From contig JAFQZK010000011.1 of assembly GCA_017405965.1 (NCBI GenBank), positions 1 to 64,000 on the forward strand: 64,000 bases of DNA. Direction: 5' to 3'. This stretch comes from Muribaculaceae bacterium (GTDB taxonomy: Bacteria; Bacteroidota; Bacteroidia; Bacteroidales; Muribaculaceae). Each line of letters begins with the position of its first letter. Position 1 is the stretch's first letter. The translations under genes and the position numbers were made by a program. The notes below the pieces were generated by a model. The model searched no databases. It was not told where the DNA came from and worked only from the letters and a program-made list of their open reading frames with translations. Shown piece by piece: positions 36,049 through 44,362 of the stretch.

Positions 36049-36804
36049 ATGGATACGAATATAAGTTTCAAACTTAAGGTTTGGCGTCAGGCCAACGCTC
36101 ATGCCGAGGGCCGCTTTGAGACCTACGAGATGCGCGACATTCCCACCGACACCTCCTTCCTCGAGATGATGGACATCCTCAACGAGCAACTCATCGAGAA
36201 GGGCGAGGAGCCTGTCACCTTCGACCACGACTGCCGCGAGGGTATCTGCGGTATGTGCTCCCTCTATGTGAACGGTCATCCCCACGGTCCCGCAACGGGT
36301 GCCACCACTTGCCAGCTCTACATGCGTCGCTTCAAGGATGGCGACACCATCACTGTTGAGCCCTGGCGCTCGGCTGCATTCCCCGTAATCAAGGACTTGA
36401 TGGTGAACCGCAACGCCTTCGATCAGATTCAGCAGGCCGGCGGTTACGTCAGCTTCCAGACTGGCGGTGCCCAGGATGCCAACGCCATCCCCATCAGCAA
36501 GGAGGCCGCCGACGAGGCCATGGACAGCGCTACCTGCATCGGCTGCGGTGCCTGTGTTGCTGCTTGCAAGAATGGTTCGGCCATGCTGTTCCTCAGCGCC
36601 AAGGTCAGCCAGTTCGCTCTGCTGCCCCAGGGACGTGCCGAGGCCAAGCGCCGCGTGAAGGCCATGCTGGCCAAGATGGACGAGCTCGGATTCGGTAACT
36701 GCACCAACACCGGTGCATGTGCCGCCGAGTGCCCCAAGAACATCAAGCTGAGCAACATCGCCCGCTTGAACCGCGAGTTCATCTGCGCCAAGTGCGCCGA
36801 CTAA
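36049..36804 (+). CDS. sdhB: Fumarate reductase/succinate dehydrogenase iron-sulfur subunit
   Basis: The 251-residue electron-transfer subunit binds three clusters: [2Fe-2S] by CREGICGMC and the distant Cys of TTC, [4Fe-4S] by [12 protein letters not shown], and [3Fe-4S] by [13 protein letters not shown]. It carries electrons between quinone at the cytochrome b subunit and the flavin. The gene is the last of the three and is followed by a bidirectional terminator. Confidence 0.95.
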   Translation: MDTNISFKLKVWRQANAHAEGRFETYEMRDIPTDTSFLEMMDILNEQLIEKGEEPVTFDHDCREGICGMCSLYVNGHPHGPATGATTCQLYMRRFKDGDTITVEPWRSAAFPVIKDLMVNRNAFDQIQQAGGYVSFQTGGAQDANAIPISKEAADEAMDSATCIGCGACVAACKNGSAMLFLSAKVSQFALLPQGRAEAKRRVKAMLAKMDELGFGNCTNTGACAAECPKNIKLSNIARLNREFICAKCAD

Positions 36805-36831
36805 ACGGCAAGACCAACCTTAATCCAACAA

Positions 36832-36862
36832 CAAGCCGCGGGAGTTTCGTTCCCGCGGCTTG
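36832..36862 (+). terminator. Terminator after the fumarate reductase operon
   Basis: A 12-bp perfect stem (CAAGCCGCGGGA pairing with TCCCGCGGCTTG), 7-base loop, followed by ATTGTTTT. It lies 28 bases after the stop and may also serve the convergent lipoprotein gene. Confidence 0.85.
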
Positions 36863-36914
36863 ATTGTTTTAGCCGGTTTGACTCACACAGCAATGGTGTG
36901 ATTGTCTATCCTGT

Positions 36915-37418
36915 TTACTCCTTCTTGTCTCTTGCCTTGATGGCGCGAGAGAGCGATTTCACAGCACTTGTCTTCTCCACTTTGGCGGCTTTGTCAACCT
37001 CAGGCAGCGCCTTGGCTTGATCATAGTAGCCGACGGGACGGTAGGCAGTGTACTGGTAGAAGCGGCTGTCGGTCGACAGGATCAGGTCGCCGTTGCGATC
37101 GTAGCCGTAGTACAGGTACTCGCTGTCACCATCATAGTAGTGGATGATCAGGCGGTCACCATAGGTCGACCAGTCAAAGTCTACATAGCTCAGGCCGTAG
37201 TAGGAATAGTAGGTGTAACGGCCAGTGTAGTTGGCATAGAAATCATATCTTACCGCGTCGTAACCCATGATATCGTATTCGCCGTACATGTCATGTCCGT
37301 AGTAGGAAATCCAGCTGCCTACGATATCGTCAACATAGTAGGGAGAATCCCAGTCGTGACATGAAGTCATTGTCATCGACACCAATGCTAAAAGCATCAT
37401 GTAGTAAATCTTTTTCAT
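36915..37418 (-). CDS. Tyrosine-rich hypothetical lipoprotein
   Basis: I do not recognise a family. The 167-residue product has a lipoprotein signal ending MTSC (lipobox, C20), then a beta-rich region of about 110 residues that is very rich in tyrosine: I count 30 Tyr in the protein, many as YY pairs. A basic, helix-like tail (KSLSRAIKARDKKE) follows. The alternating pattern (VGSWISYYG, YGDRLIIHYYDG, YLYYGYDRNGDLILS) suggests a small lipocalin-like barrel. It is probably anchored to a periplasm-facing or surface membrane. Monocistronic. Confidence 0.6.
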   Translation of the reverse strand: MKKIYYMMLLALVSMTMTSCHDWDSPYYVDDIVGSWISYYGHDMYGEYDIMGYDAVRYDFYANYTGRYTYYSYYGLSYVDFDWSTYGDRLIIHYYDGDSEYLYYGYDRNGDLILSTDSRFYQYTAYRPVGYYDQAKALPEVDKAAKVEKTSAVKSLSRAIKARDKKE

Positions 37419-37451
37419 AGCGCGTGAATTTTTAAATTGTTAATCTTGTTG

Positions 37452-37459
37452 CAAAAGTA
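37452..37459 (-). promoter_or_regulatory. Probable -7 box of the tyrosine-rich lipoprotein
   Basis: TACTTTTG on the minus strand, 33 bases before the ATG; the -33 region is weak. Confidence 0.45.
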
Positions 37460-37498
37460 ATGATAAAATCGGCATTTTAAACATTTTTGCCAGAAAAA

Positions 37499-37532
37499 GC
37501 GCGTGCCATCGGTGTGAATTAACGGCACGCGC
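37499..37532 (-). terminator. Terminator of the PorT-like barrel gene
   Basis: A 9-bp stem GCGCGTGCC/GGCACGCGC with a 16-base loop; on the minus strand it is followed by TTTTTCT, the expected U-tract. Confidence 0.7.
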
Positions 37533-37563
37533 CGCCCAGAGATTACGTCATTGGCAAAAAAGC

Positions 37564-38247
37564 CTAAAAGTTCACACCTATGTTTAACGTGAAGCACCCA
37601 TTGTGAGTGTCGTCGAAATTGTCTTGCCCGATGTTGGACAAGCCTATATCGTAGCTCGCATCCAGGTAGAGCATGTTGAAGCCTACGCCGCAACCGATCT
37701 TGAGGCCTCCGTCAAAGCGGTTGAAATAGCCGTTGTCAAAGGAGCTGAATGCTGTTCGTGTTCCGTAATTCTTGATGTCTCCGTCGGTCCCCAGGGCCAG
37801 ATAACCGCCCGCATAGGGCTGGATGCTCGTCTGGTTGCCCACAAAATGCTTGTACTTGATGAGCAGGGGGACTTCAAGATAGTTCAGGTCGTAGGTGAAT
37901 TTGTCGGCGCCTCGGCCGCTCTTGCCACCCTTCTGGCTGTAATAGAGACCGGTTTCCAGGAATAGCGGAGCGCGGTAGGTGAGCTGGGTGCCGGCGGCAA
38001 GACCGATGTTCAGGCCCGTCTTTACACTGCTGCCGTCCAGCACAGGGCTCTCACTGCTCACGTGAGAGGCATTCATGCCCACTCGCAGTCCGAAGTAGTA
38101 GCGGTGCCAAGCAATGTATTCGTTACCGTGACGGCCTACAGTCTGCACGCGGGGCTGAGGGCTACGGCCATAATATCGACCGGGTTGTGCAATCGCAGGC
38201 AATGCCAGCATCATGCAAATCAAGCTGAAGATAATCGTCCTTTTCAT
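37564..38247 (-). CDS. PorT-like outer-membrane beta-barrel protein
   Basis: The 227-residue protein has a signal peptide (to about residue 20, ending AIAQ) and then repeated amphipathic beta strands with Tyr/Gly edges: LRVGMNASHV, GLNIGLAAGTQLTYR, FLETGLYYSQKGG, YLEVPLLIKYKH, QPYAGGYLALG. This is the PorT/outer-membrane protein beta-barrel family (eight strands), ending in an aromatic residue (NIGVNF) as barrel proteins do. Substrate or partner unknown. A terminator follows it. Confidence 0.82.
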   Translation of the reverse strand: MKRTIIFSLICMMLALPAIAQPGRYYGRSPQPRVQTVGRHGNEYIAWHRYYFGLRVGMNASHVSSESPVLDGSSVKTGLNIGLAAGTQLTYRAPLFLETGLYYSQKGGKSGRGADKFTYDLNYLEVPLLIKYKHFVGNQTSIQPYAGGYLALGTDGDIKNYGTRTAFSSFDNGYFNRFDGGLKIGCGVGFNMLYLDASYDIGLSNIGQDNFDDTHNGCFTLNIGVNF

Positions 38248-38431
38248 CGTTGTAGTGTTTTAAGTAGTTGTTTTCTGACTCTTAGACCTATAGCACGTCC
38301 CTGAAGTTTAACTTACCGTTTTGAATAAACGATGAGCAGCCAGTTCACACCGATAAACGACCTACAAAAAACGACTAACCGCACATGATGGCGACCAATC
38401 GTCCTATCTGTCTGATATGTAAAAACGGATA

Positions 38432-39895
38432 CTAAGGCAACGAGGGGAAATAGTGGGATAAGGGCGGGAGATGCAAGAACGAGGACACGACACCTCGCTG
38501 CAGTTCAAGGCAAACCAGCAGTGCCAGGGCCACCACCACTATCAGACAACCCATCCACCACACGAACGGCCGGCGCCATCGTCTTTCCCTCACACGGCAC
38601 AGCACATACACCACCGCAGGCATCATCATCGTCTCGACGGGCAGCAGATAGCGCACTGTCGTCCCGCCCATGATATAGGCCAGAATCATGTAGTAAATCA
38701 CCGGCCACCACACCCACATGCCGATGTTGTCGTGACGACGCCAACTCATGAACAGCACGTAGAACCAGAAAACGCCGCCCACCAGGTACCAACCGTAGGA
38801 AACGCGGCAGAAGATGCTCAACAGGTTGGGATCGGCCGAGGCGGGCAACCATGGCAAGGGCAGGATGAACTGCACCGACATGGTAATGGGCAGGAGCGCC
38901 AGCTTGTGCCATGGCGAGTACAAGAAATAATAGCCGAGGATGCGTTTATAGATGGCTTCGGTGTTGCGCGTGAACAGGCGCTGCATATTCCAGCCGCCGC
39001 TCACGATCTCGGCATGACGGCCGAAGGAGTAAGACGCGAAATGGTTTCCCACGATCAACAGCACGAAAATCACGCCTATCAGGCACAACGACAGCACCCA
39101 GTCGCGACGCCAGTGGGGCAACGTCATCACCACCACACCCAGCAACAACACATACAGGAAGGTGGTGCGAACGAAGGTCATCAGCAGACAGGCCACCACA
39201 AAAAGGGCGATATCACGCCACAGGTGATGACGGTTTTCGTCGTTGGTCACCATCGACGCCAGAGAGTAGCCGGCCATCGCCACCGACAAGAAGAGGACGC
39301 CTTCCTTCAGGATGCAGATGCCCGACATGAGATAATAGGGCAACAGGAGCATGAGCAGCATGCCGCCCAGCACCAGCCCCTCGGGCGACCGCGAGACGCG
39401 ACCGGCAAGCACACGACGCGTGGTCATGCCGGTAAGCACCACCGATGTCAACGTGCACATCTGGTTCATGGCTTGAGGCCACACGACACTCAATCCCAGC
39501 ATTTTCCACAGCCCCACCATCATCAAGGGGAAACCCGAGAAGACCACCTGTGTGGGTTCCACACTGCCGTCAAAATGATACAAGGCCCACTTGTAATACT
39601 GGCGCGCATCACCATCAAGGTTGGGGCGCTGCAACGAGTATCCTTCAAGCCTGACCCATCGCATCAATGAATCAAACGACACCCAGGCCAGGAAAATCGC
39701 TATCAGCAGCAATACCAGATGCGCGGCATGACTGGTGCCGCGGGCGCGCTTGAGAACGGTCAGGGGAATAAGATAGGCGACGAGATAGGCGGCGGTGATG
39801 CGTGCCCCATCGGCATAGCCGAAATGGCTCGACGCGACGATAGCGAGCACAGCGACTGCGATCACCTCTACCAGGCGCAACAGCATTCCTGGCAT
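38432..39895 (-). CDS. Polytopic membrane protein, possible GT-C glycosyltransferase
   Basis: About eleven membrane helices are visible in the 487 residues. An early loop with LDGDARQYYKWALYHFDGS, which sits between the first helices, resembles the acidic D-x-D loop of lipid-linked-sugar glycosyltransferases (ArnT/PMT type). The last helices contain YIMGGTTVRYLLPVETMMMPAVVY, also typical. I cannot name the sugar or acceptor. A frame to 39976 exists, but a promoter -7 box lies inside it (39963-39970), so translation must start later, at 39895 or 39886. Monocistronic. Confidence 0.6.
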   Translation of the reverse strand: MPGMLLRLVEVIAVAVLAIVASSHFGYADGARITAAYLVAYLIPLTVLKRARGTSHAAHLVLLLIAIFLAWVSFDSLMRWVRLEGYSLQRPNLDGDARQYYKWALYHFDGSVEPTQVVFSGFPLMMVGLWKMLGLSVVWPQAMNQMCTLTSVVLTGMTTRRVLAGRVSRSPEGLVLGGMLLMLLLPYYLMSGICILKEGVLFLSVAMAGYSLASMVTNDENRHHLWRDIALFVVACLLMTFVRTTFLYVLLLGVVVMTLPHWRRDWVLSLCLIGVIFVLLIVGNHFASYSFGRHAEIVSGGWNMQRLFTRNTEAIYKRILGYYFLYSPWHKLALLPITMSVQFILPLPWLPASADPNLLSIFCRVSYGWYLVGGVFWFYVLFMSWRRHDNIGMWVWWPVIYYMILAYIMGGTTVRYLLPVETMMMPAVVYVLCRVRERRWRRPFVWWMGCLIVVVALALLVCLELQRGVVSSFLHLPPLSHYFPSLP

Positions 39896-39962
39896 CGTCC
39901 ATCTGTTCTTCAAGCGTTCCAACCTAGCAGTTAATCGGTATATTAATAATGGTTCTAGAGTG

Positions 39963-39992
39963 CAAAGGTAATGCAAGCCGAGCGGAAAACAA
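39963..39992 (-). promoter_or_regulatory. Promoter of the polytopic membrane protein
   Basis: Minus strand TTG (39990-39992), 19 bases, TACCTTTG (39963-39970). This promoter decides the start codon of the gene. Confidence 0.65.
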
Positions 39993-40316
39993 AATAAATT
40001 TTGATTTTGGAAACGATATAGTAGTTGGTCCTGAAAGTTTTTTTAATGAGAATTTCGCCAATGAGACTAATTTCACGGAAAAACAAAAAAGTCAAAAATC
40101 AAAAATTCGCAGTAAATTAGATTAATTCGTGTAATTGGCTTCGCCGAACTTAAGTTTCGCATTAGCCCCGCAGGGTTTTAGGCCAACAGCTATATCATTG
40201 CCTTGATTTTCCCGAGCTGCAACCCGTCTTGACCGAACAAAGGATGGGAAAATGGGACTTTTCACTTGAATTGGCATTTTTTTTATCCTTGAAGTGATTT
40301 TTTAATGAAAAATACC
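39993..40316. other. AT-rich gap without genes
   Basis: No ORF or RNA gene is evident in these 324 bases. Part of it (40117-40139, AAATTAGATTAATTCGTGTAATT) resembles the AAATTCGCGTAATTCG stretch at 53261-53275, suggesting a dispersed repeat remnant. A T-rich run precedes the acyltransferase promoter. Confidence 0.4.
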
Positions 40317-40324
40317 TAACTTTG
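40317..40324 (+). promoter_or_regulatory. Probable -7 box of the glycine-lipid operon
   Basis: TAACTTTG, 30 bases before the ATG. The nearest upstream TTG is at 25-base spacing, longer than usual. Confidence 0.45.
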
Positions 40325-40354
40325 TATGTTTAATCTGACCGAAAAGACGAAAAC

Positions 40355-41188
40355 ATGAACGACAAGCCAATGAAAATAGATGTAGATCAAGTGCTCAGGG
40401 CTAGACTGCCCCGGCACTACCGCTATATCCCTCGGTTTGTCGTCCGATGGCTCGAACGCACCATCTGCCAGGACAAACTCAACGCTATCCTCGTCAAGAT
40501 GGCAGGAAAAGACGGTGTGGATGCGAGCATTGCCGCACTCGACGAGATGAACATCACCATCGAGACCGAGGGGATGGACCGTCTGCCCGACGGACGCTAC
40601 ATGTTCGTGTCCAACCACCCTCTGGGGGGACTTGACGGACTCGCCTTGATATCGCTGCTGGGACAACGCTATGACCACAAAATCAAATTCCTGGTCAACG
40701 ACCTGCTCATGGCCGTGGAACCCCTGCGCGACGTCTTCCTGCCCGTGAACAAGTACGGCAGCCAGTCGCGTGCAGCAGCCACCCAGATCGAGGAGGCGCT
40801 CAAGAGCGACAACCAGTTCATCACCTTCCCCGCCGGCCTGTGCTCACGCATGCAACCCGATGGCTCCATCGCCGACCTGCCGTGGCAGAAGGCCGCCATC
40901 GTTCATGCCGCCACCCATCAGCGTGACGTCGTCCCGGTATTCTTCGATGCTCATAACTCAAAATTCTTCTACCGCTTCGCCAAATGGCGCAAGAAGTTGG
41001 GTATCAAGTTCAATATCGAACTCATCTTCCTGCCCAAGGAGATGATCAAGAAGTGTGGCTCCACCCTGCGCGTCATCATCGGCGAGCCCATTCCCTGGAC
41101 TTCGCTTGATGCTTCACGACCTAAGCAGGAAGCAGCCCGACTGCGGCAGGCAGTCATCGACATGGCACCTAATACATCAAAAACCTAA
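40355..41188 (+). CDS. PlsC-like O-acyltransferase, GlsA-like
   Basis: The 277-residue protein is a lysophospholipid acyltransferase-type enzyme. The catalytic His/Asp are H88 and D94 in SNHPLGGLDG, spaced by five residues instead of the PlsC four, as I recall for the haemolysin-like subgroup; TFPAGLCSRM supplies the phosphate-binding Arg region. In Bacteroides thetaiotaomicron the neighbour pair GlsA (O-acyltransferase) and GlsB (N-acyltransferase) makes glycine lipids, and this gene plus the next have the same order and families. That assignment is inference from synteny and family. Confidence 0.75.
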   Translation: MNDKPMKIDVDQVLRARLPRHYRYIPRFVVRWLERTICQDKLNAILVKMAGKDGVDASIAALDEMNITIETEGMDRLPDGRYMFVSNHPLGGLDGLALISLLGQRYDHKIKFLVNDLLMAVEPLRDVFLPVNKYGSQSRAAATQIEEALKSDNQFITFPAGLCSRMQPDGSIADLPWQKAAIVHAATHQRDVVPVFFDAHNSKFFYRFAKWRKKLGIKFNIELIFLPKEMIKKCGSTLRVIIGEPIPWTSLDASRPKQEAARLRQAVIDMAPNTSKT

Positions 41189-41196
41189 AAACGTCT

Positions 41197-42135
41197 ATGA
41201 AACCTATTATCGACCCTATCCCCGTCCAACTCATTGAGCAGGAGCTCACTCCTGACCGTCGGTTGCGCCATACCAACAAGGCCGAAAACGACATCTATGT
41301 CGTCACCGCCCACAATGCGCCCAACACGATGCGTGAAATAGGACGATTGCGTGAAATCACGTTCCGCGCTGCCGGTGGTGGCACCGGTAAGGAGTGTGAC
41401 ATCGATGAATTTGACCTCATGGATCCGCCATGCCAGCAACTGCTGGTGTGGAATCCCGAGAAGAAGGAAATCATCGGTGCCTACCGCTTCATCTGCGGAT
41501 GGGATGTGAAAGTCGAGAACCGCGTGCCGCGCATCGCCACGGGGCACCTGTTCAAGTTCAATGACAGATTCCTGAACGAGATATTACCCGTGACCATCGA
41601 GTTGGGACGTTCGTTTGTGCGCCCCGAGTACCAAGCCACCAGTGCCGGCGCCCGCGCGCTGTTCGCGCTCGACAACCTGTGGGACGGTCTTGGCGCATTG
41701 ACCATCATCTACCCGAAGGTCAAATACATGTTCGGCAAGATGACGATGTATCCGAGCTACGTGCGCGACTGCCGCGACATGCTCCTGTGCTTCCTCAACC
41801 TCTACTTCAAGGACAAGGAGGGGCTGGTGGTGCCCATCGACCCGCTGCCCGACACACGCAACGACGATCCCGAACTGATGTCTCAATTCGTGGGCAACGA
41901 CTTCCGTGAGGACTACAAGCGGTTGAACACCTTCATCCGCAATCACGGCATCAACATCCCGCCGCTGGTCAATGCCTATATGGGGCTGTCGCCCAAGATG
42001 CTGCTGCTCGGCACCGCCATCAACCGCGAGTTCGGCGACGTGGAGGAGACCGGCATTCTCATCAACCTCGACGAGATTGCCGACGAGAAAAAGCGACGTC
42101 ACATCGACTCCTATCTGGCGAACATCGAACGATAA
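41197..42135 (+). CDS. GNAT-type N-acyltransferase, GlsB-like
   Basis: This 312-residue GNAT-fold protein belongs to the group that acylates amino-acid headgroups (OlsB/GlsB). Family landmarks are REITFRAAGGGTGKECDIDEFD, VWNPEKKEIIGAYRF and ELGRSFVRPEYQ. In Bacteroides GlsB N-acylates glycine to start glycine-lipid synthesis. It follows the PlsC-like gene by 8 bases, so a two-enzyme glycine-lipid operon is likely. The C-terminal 90 residues are charged and specific to the family. Confidence 0.78.
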   Translation: MKPIIDPIPVQLIEQELTPDRRLRHTNKAENDIYVVTAHNAPNTMREIGRLREITFRAAGGGTGKECDIDEFDLMDPPCQQLLVWNPEKKEIIGAYRFICGWDVKVENRVPRIATGHLFKFNDRFLNEILPVTIELGRSFVRPEYQATSAGARALFALDNLWDGLGALTIIYPKVKYMFGKMTMYPSYVRDCRDMLLCFLNLYFKDKEGLVVPIDPLPDTRNDDPELMSQFVGNDFREDYKRLNTFIRNHGINIPPLVNAYMGLSPKMLLLGTAINREFGDVEETGILINLDEIADEKKRRHIDSYLANIER

Positions 42136-42149
42136 CATCCCTATACATC

Positions 42150-43745
42150 ATGATAAGATGCACTTTATCATTACTCATCATGCTCACCGCTGCCCTGGGT
42201 GTGGTGGGGCAGGTTCCCGTGGACAGTGTTCAAGCAAAAAGCACTAAGTATTCCACATCAGACCCTGTTGAGACCCGCATTTTCGAGACCTTCTACTCAG
42301 TAGGCATGATTGCTAACGCCGGTAACAGCGAGTTGGCACCTTACTACATTTCCTCCAACAACGGTGGCAACATCACCCAGCAGTATTCTGCCCTGCTGAA
42401 CGCCAGTCTGGTTCATAGCACGGATCCTGACAAGCGTTTTGCTTGGGGAGCGGGCATCGAAGTTTGGGGCGGCTACGCATCCAGTGCAGGCTATCAGCGC
42501 TACAAGGGCGATGGCCAGTTTGAGGTACAAAAGCAACATCCTGCACGGGTATGGATCCAACAAGCCTACCTGGCAGCCAAGTACCGCAGCATCTTTGCCG
42601 TGGCGGGCCAAACGTATAAATCCTCACCTATTGTCAACGGTAAGTTGAGCAGCGGTGACCTCGTGTGGAGCAACAATGCCCGCCCGCCAGTGGGGCTGTG
42701 TGCTGGTTTCTTCAATTACCAGAACATCCCGTTCACCAAGGGATGGGTGCAGATAAACGGTGAATTCGGCTACTTCCGCCAACTAGATGACAAGTGGTTA
42801 GAGAACCACTATAACTACTATAACCACTTCATCACCACCGGCTTGTGGCTGCATTACAAGAGCCTGCACTTCCGCACCAACCCCGACCAGCCCGTCGTGT
42901 TCACCATCGGTGCCCAGTCGGCCTGTCAGTTCGGCGGCACGGCCAAATACTACAAGGACGGTCAACTTGATCACACGGTCAAGATGAAAGCCGACGCCAA
43001 GGCCTTCTGGCGCACATTCATCGCCGGCAGCGGCGGCAATAGCGCAGGCGACTCGTTTGTCGAGGGAAACCACCTGGGCACCTGGGACATCGCCCTTGAA
43101 GGCAACCTGAACGACGGCAAGCAGTTGCGCGCCTACACCCAGTGGCTGTGGGAGGACGGCTCGGGCATCGGCAAAATGAACGGCTTTGACGGCCTGTGGG
43201 GACTGGAATACCGCAATGCTGTAGGGCAACCCTTGATTGAAAGCGCAGTCATCGAGTACATCGACTTCACCAACCAGAGCGGCCCTATCCACTGGACACC
43301 CAACGACCACGAGGGCACCCCCATCACCAGCCACTCGTCGGGTGCCGACGACTACTACAACAACTACATCTACAACGGCTACCAGAGCCGCGGCATGTCC
43401 ATCGGCTCACCCTTTGTCAAGTCGCCGCTCTACAATCAAGATGGCTATATGCGCTATCGCGACAACGTGCTGCGCGGTTTTCATGTCGCCATGAAGGGCT
43501 ATTTGAGCCCCGAATGGACATACTGCCTGAAAGGTTCCTACCGCAAGGCATGGGGTACTCCTATCATTCCGCGCGCTGGCAGCGTCGATGACTTCTCAAT
43601 GTTACTCGAAGCCAACTATCACACCCATAACAGATGGGAATTCAAGGCCCAATTCGCCATGGACCGCGGCAAGCTCTACGGCAACAACTGGGGCGGATTG
43701 CTGGGAATTACCTACAGTGGTCCTTTTAACGTCAAGAAACGATGA
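42150..43745 (+). CDS. Wzi-family capsule assembly outer-membrane protein
   Basis: The 531-residue protein has a signal peptide (to about residue 20) followed by about 16 amphipathic beta strands with the aromatic edges of a large outer-membrane barrel (FETFYSVGMIANAGNSELAPYYISSNN, then SWTFEGN-like segments later). DIALEGNLNDGKQLRAYTQWLWEDGSG is the Wzi-family landmark. Wzi proteins help attach capsular polysaccharide to the surface. It starts 14 bases after the GlsB-like gene, linking membrane-lipid and capsule functions, and overlaps the next gene by ATGA. Confidence 0.75.
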   Translation: MIRCTLSLLIMLTAALGVVGQVPVDSVQAKSTKYSTSDPVETRIFETFYSVGMIANAGNSELAPYYISSNNGGNITQQYSALLNASLVHSTDPDKRFAWGAGIEVWGGYASSAGYQRYKGDGQFEVQKQHPARVWIQQAYLAAKYRSIFAVAGQTYKSSPIVNGKLSSGDLVWSNNARPPVGLCAGFFNYQNIPFTKGWVQINGEFGYFRQLDDKWLENHYNYYNHFITTGLWLHYKSLHFRTNPDQPVVFTIGAQSACQFGGTAKYYKDGQLDHTVKMKADAKAFWRTFIAGSGGNSAGDSFVEGNHLGTWDIALEGNLNDGKQLRAYTQWLWEDGSGIGKMNGFDGLWGLEYRNAVGQPLIESAVIEYIDFTNQSGPIHWTPNDHEGTPITSHSSGADDYYNNYIYNGYQSRGMSIGSPFVKSPLYNQDGYMRYRDNVLRGFHVAMKGYLSPEWTYCLKGSYRKAWGTPIIPRAGSVDDFSMLLEANYHTHNRWEFKAQFAMDRGKLYGNNWGGLLGITYSGPFNVKKR

Positions 43746-44212
43746 AAAAGACATCATTATATGATAATAATCACTCCCCCTCTAAGATTAGAGGGGGCCA
43801 GGGGGCGTTGATAACAATCATCTGTACGATTATGATTCTGTTATCGGCCTGCACCCGCAACCACGGCGACATCGGCATCTGGTTCGGCACCTGGCACGTC
43901 GAGCAAATCACCGCCGGCGGCACGCCCGTCAACGTCGAGGGTGACTACTTCTTCCAGTTCCAGAGCAAGGTCTTCAGGGTATCGCAGGTCTATGGCCATG
44001 AGCATCTTATCGACAGCTATGGTACATGGGAAGAGAACGGTGACAAGATGACCATCAGTTTCCCCGACCCATCAACGTTTTACATCACCATGCCTGGTCT
44101 GGAGAGCCGCAACGACTTCACGGTGACCACTACATCATCGCGAGAGGTCACATTCACCAAAACCGATGCCAATGGCACGACTTTTGCTTACCACCTCAAG
44201 AAACAACCTTGA
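43742..44212 (+). CDS. Hypothetical lipoprotein with a palindromic element in its signal region
   Basis: The 156-residue product ends its N-terminal hydrophobic segment with LLSAC (lipobox, C37), but the N-region is unusually long. It contains SPSKIRGGQG, encoded by the palindrome CCCCCTCTAAGATTAGAGGGGG and the GGCCAGGGGGCG that follow it. The mature part is a small beta-rich domain (IWFGTWHVEQI, FFQFQSKVF, YGTWEENGDKMTISF) resembling lipocalin-type lipoproteins. The start overlaps the Wzi-family stop by ATGA. Confidence 0.65.
   Translation: MKKTSLYDNNHSPSKIRGGQGALITIICTIMILLSACTRNHGDIGIWFGTWHVEQITAGGTPVNVEGDYFFQFQSKVFRVSQVYGHEHLIDSYGTWEENGDKMTISFPDPSTFYITMPGLESRNDFTVTTTSSREVTFTKTDANGTTFAYHLKKQP
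43776..43797. repeat. Short palindrome inside the lipoprotein N-region
   Basis: A ten-base stem (CCCCCTCTAA pairing with TTAGAGGGGG) with a two-base loop, followed by CCAGGGGGCG. It lies in frame within the signal-peptide region and looks like an inserted REP-like element that left the frame open. Confidence 0.65.
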
Positions 44213-44269
44213 GAAAACGGGCAAAATGAAAAAAATGGCAAGAATTTAATGAAATATTAAAAAAATTCC

Positions 44270-44277
44270 TATATTTG
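44270..44277 (+). promoter_or_regulatory. Probable -7 box of the YpfJ-like gene
   Basis: TATATTTG, 85 bases before the ATG; the heptamer array lies between it and the start. The -33 region is AT-rich without TTG. Confidence 0.5.
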
Positions 44278-44308
44278 CACTCTTTCAAGGTTACACAAAT
44301 AACTAGTA

Positions 44309-44350
44309 ACTAAAAGCTAAAGACTAAAGACTAAGGACTAAAAACTAAAA
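44309..44350 (+). repeat. Six 7-base units upstream of the YpfJ-like gene
   Basis: ACTAAAA, GCTAAAG, ACTAAAG, ACTAAGG, ACTAAAA, ACTAAAA, exact 7-base phase. It occupies the 5' leader and ends 12 bases before the ATG. Confidence 0.85.
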
Positions 44351-44362
44351 ATATTTATCATT

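Noticed and set aside
38471-39670. Plus-strand frame of 399 codons opposite the polytopic membrane protein
   Set aside because: It encodes a His/Gln-rich string, the expected complement of Leu/Val/Trp codons.
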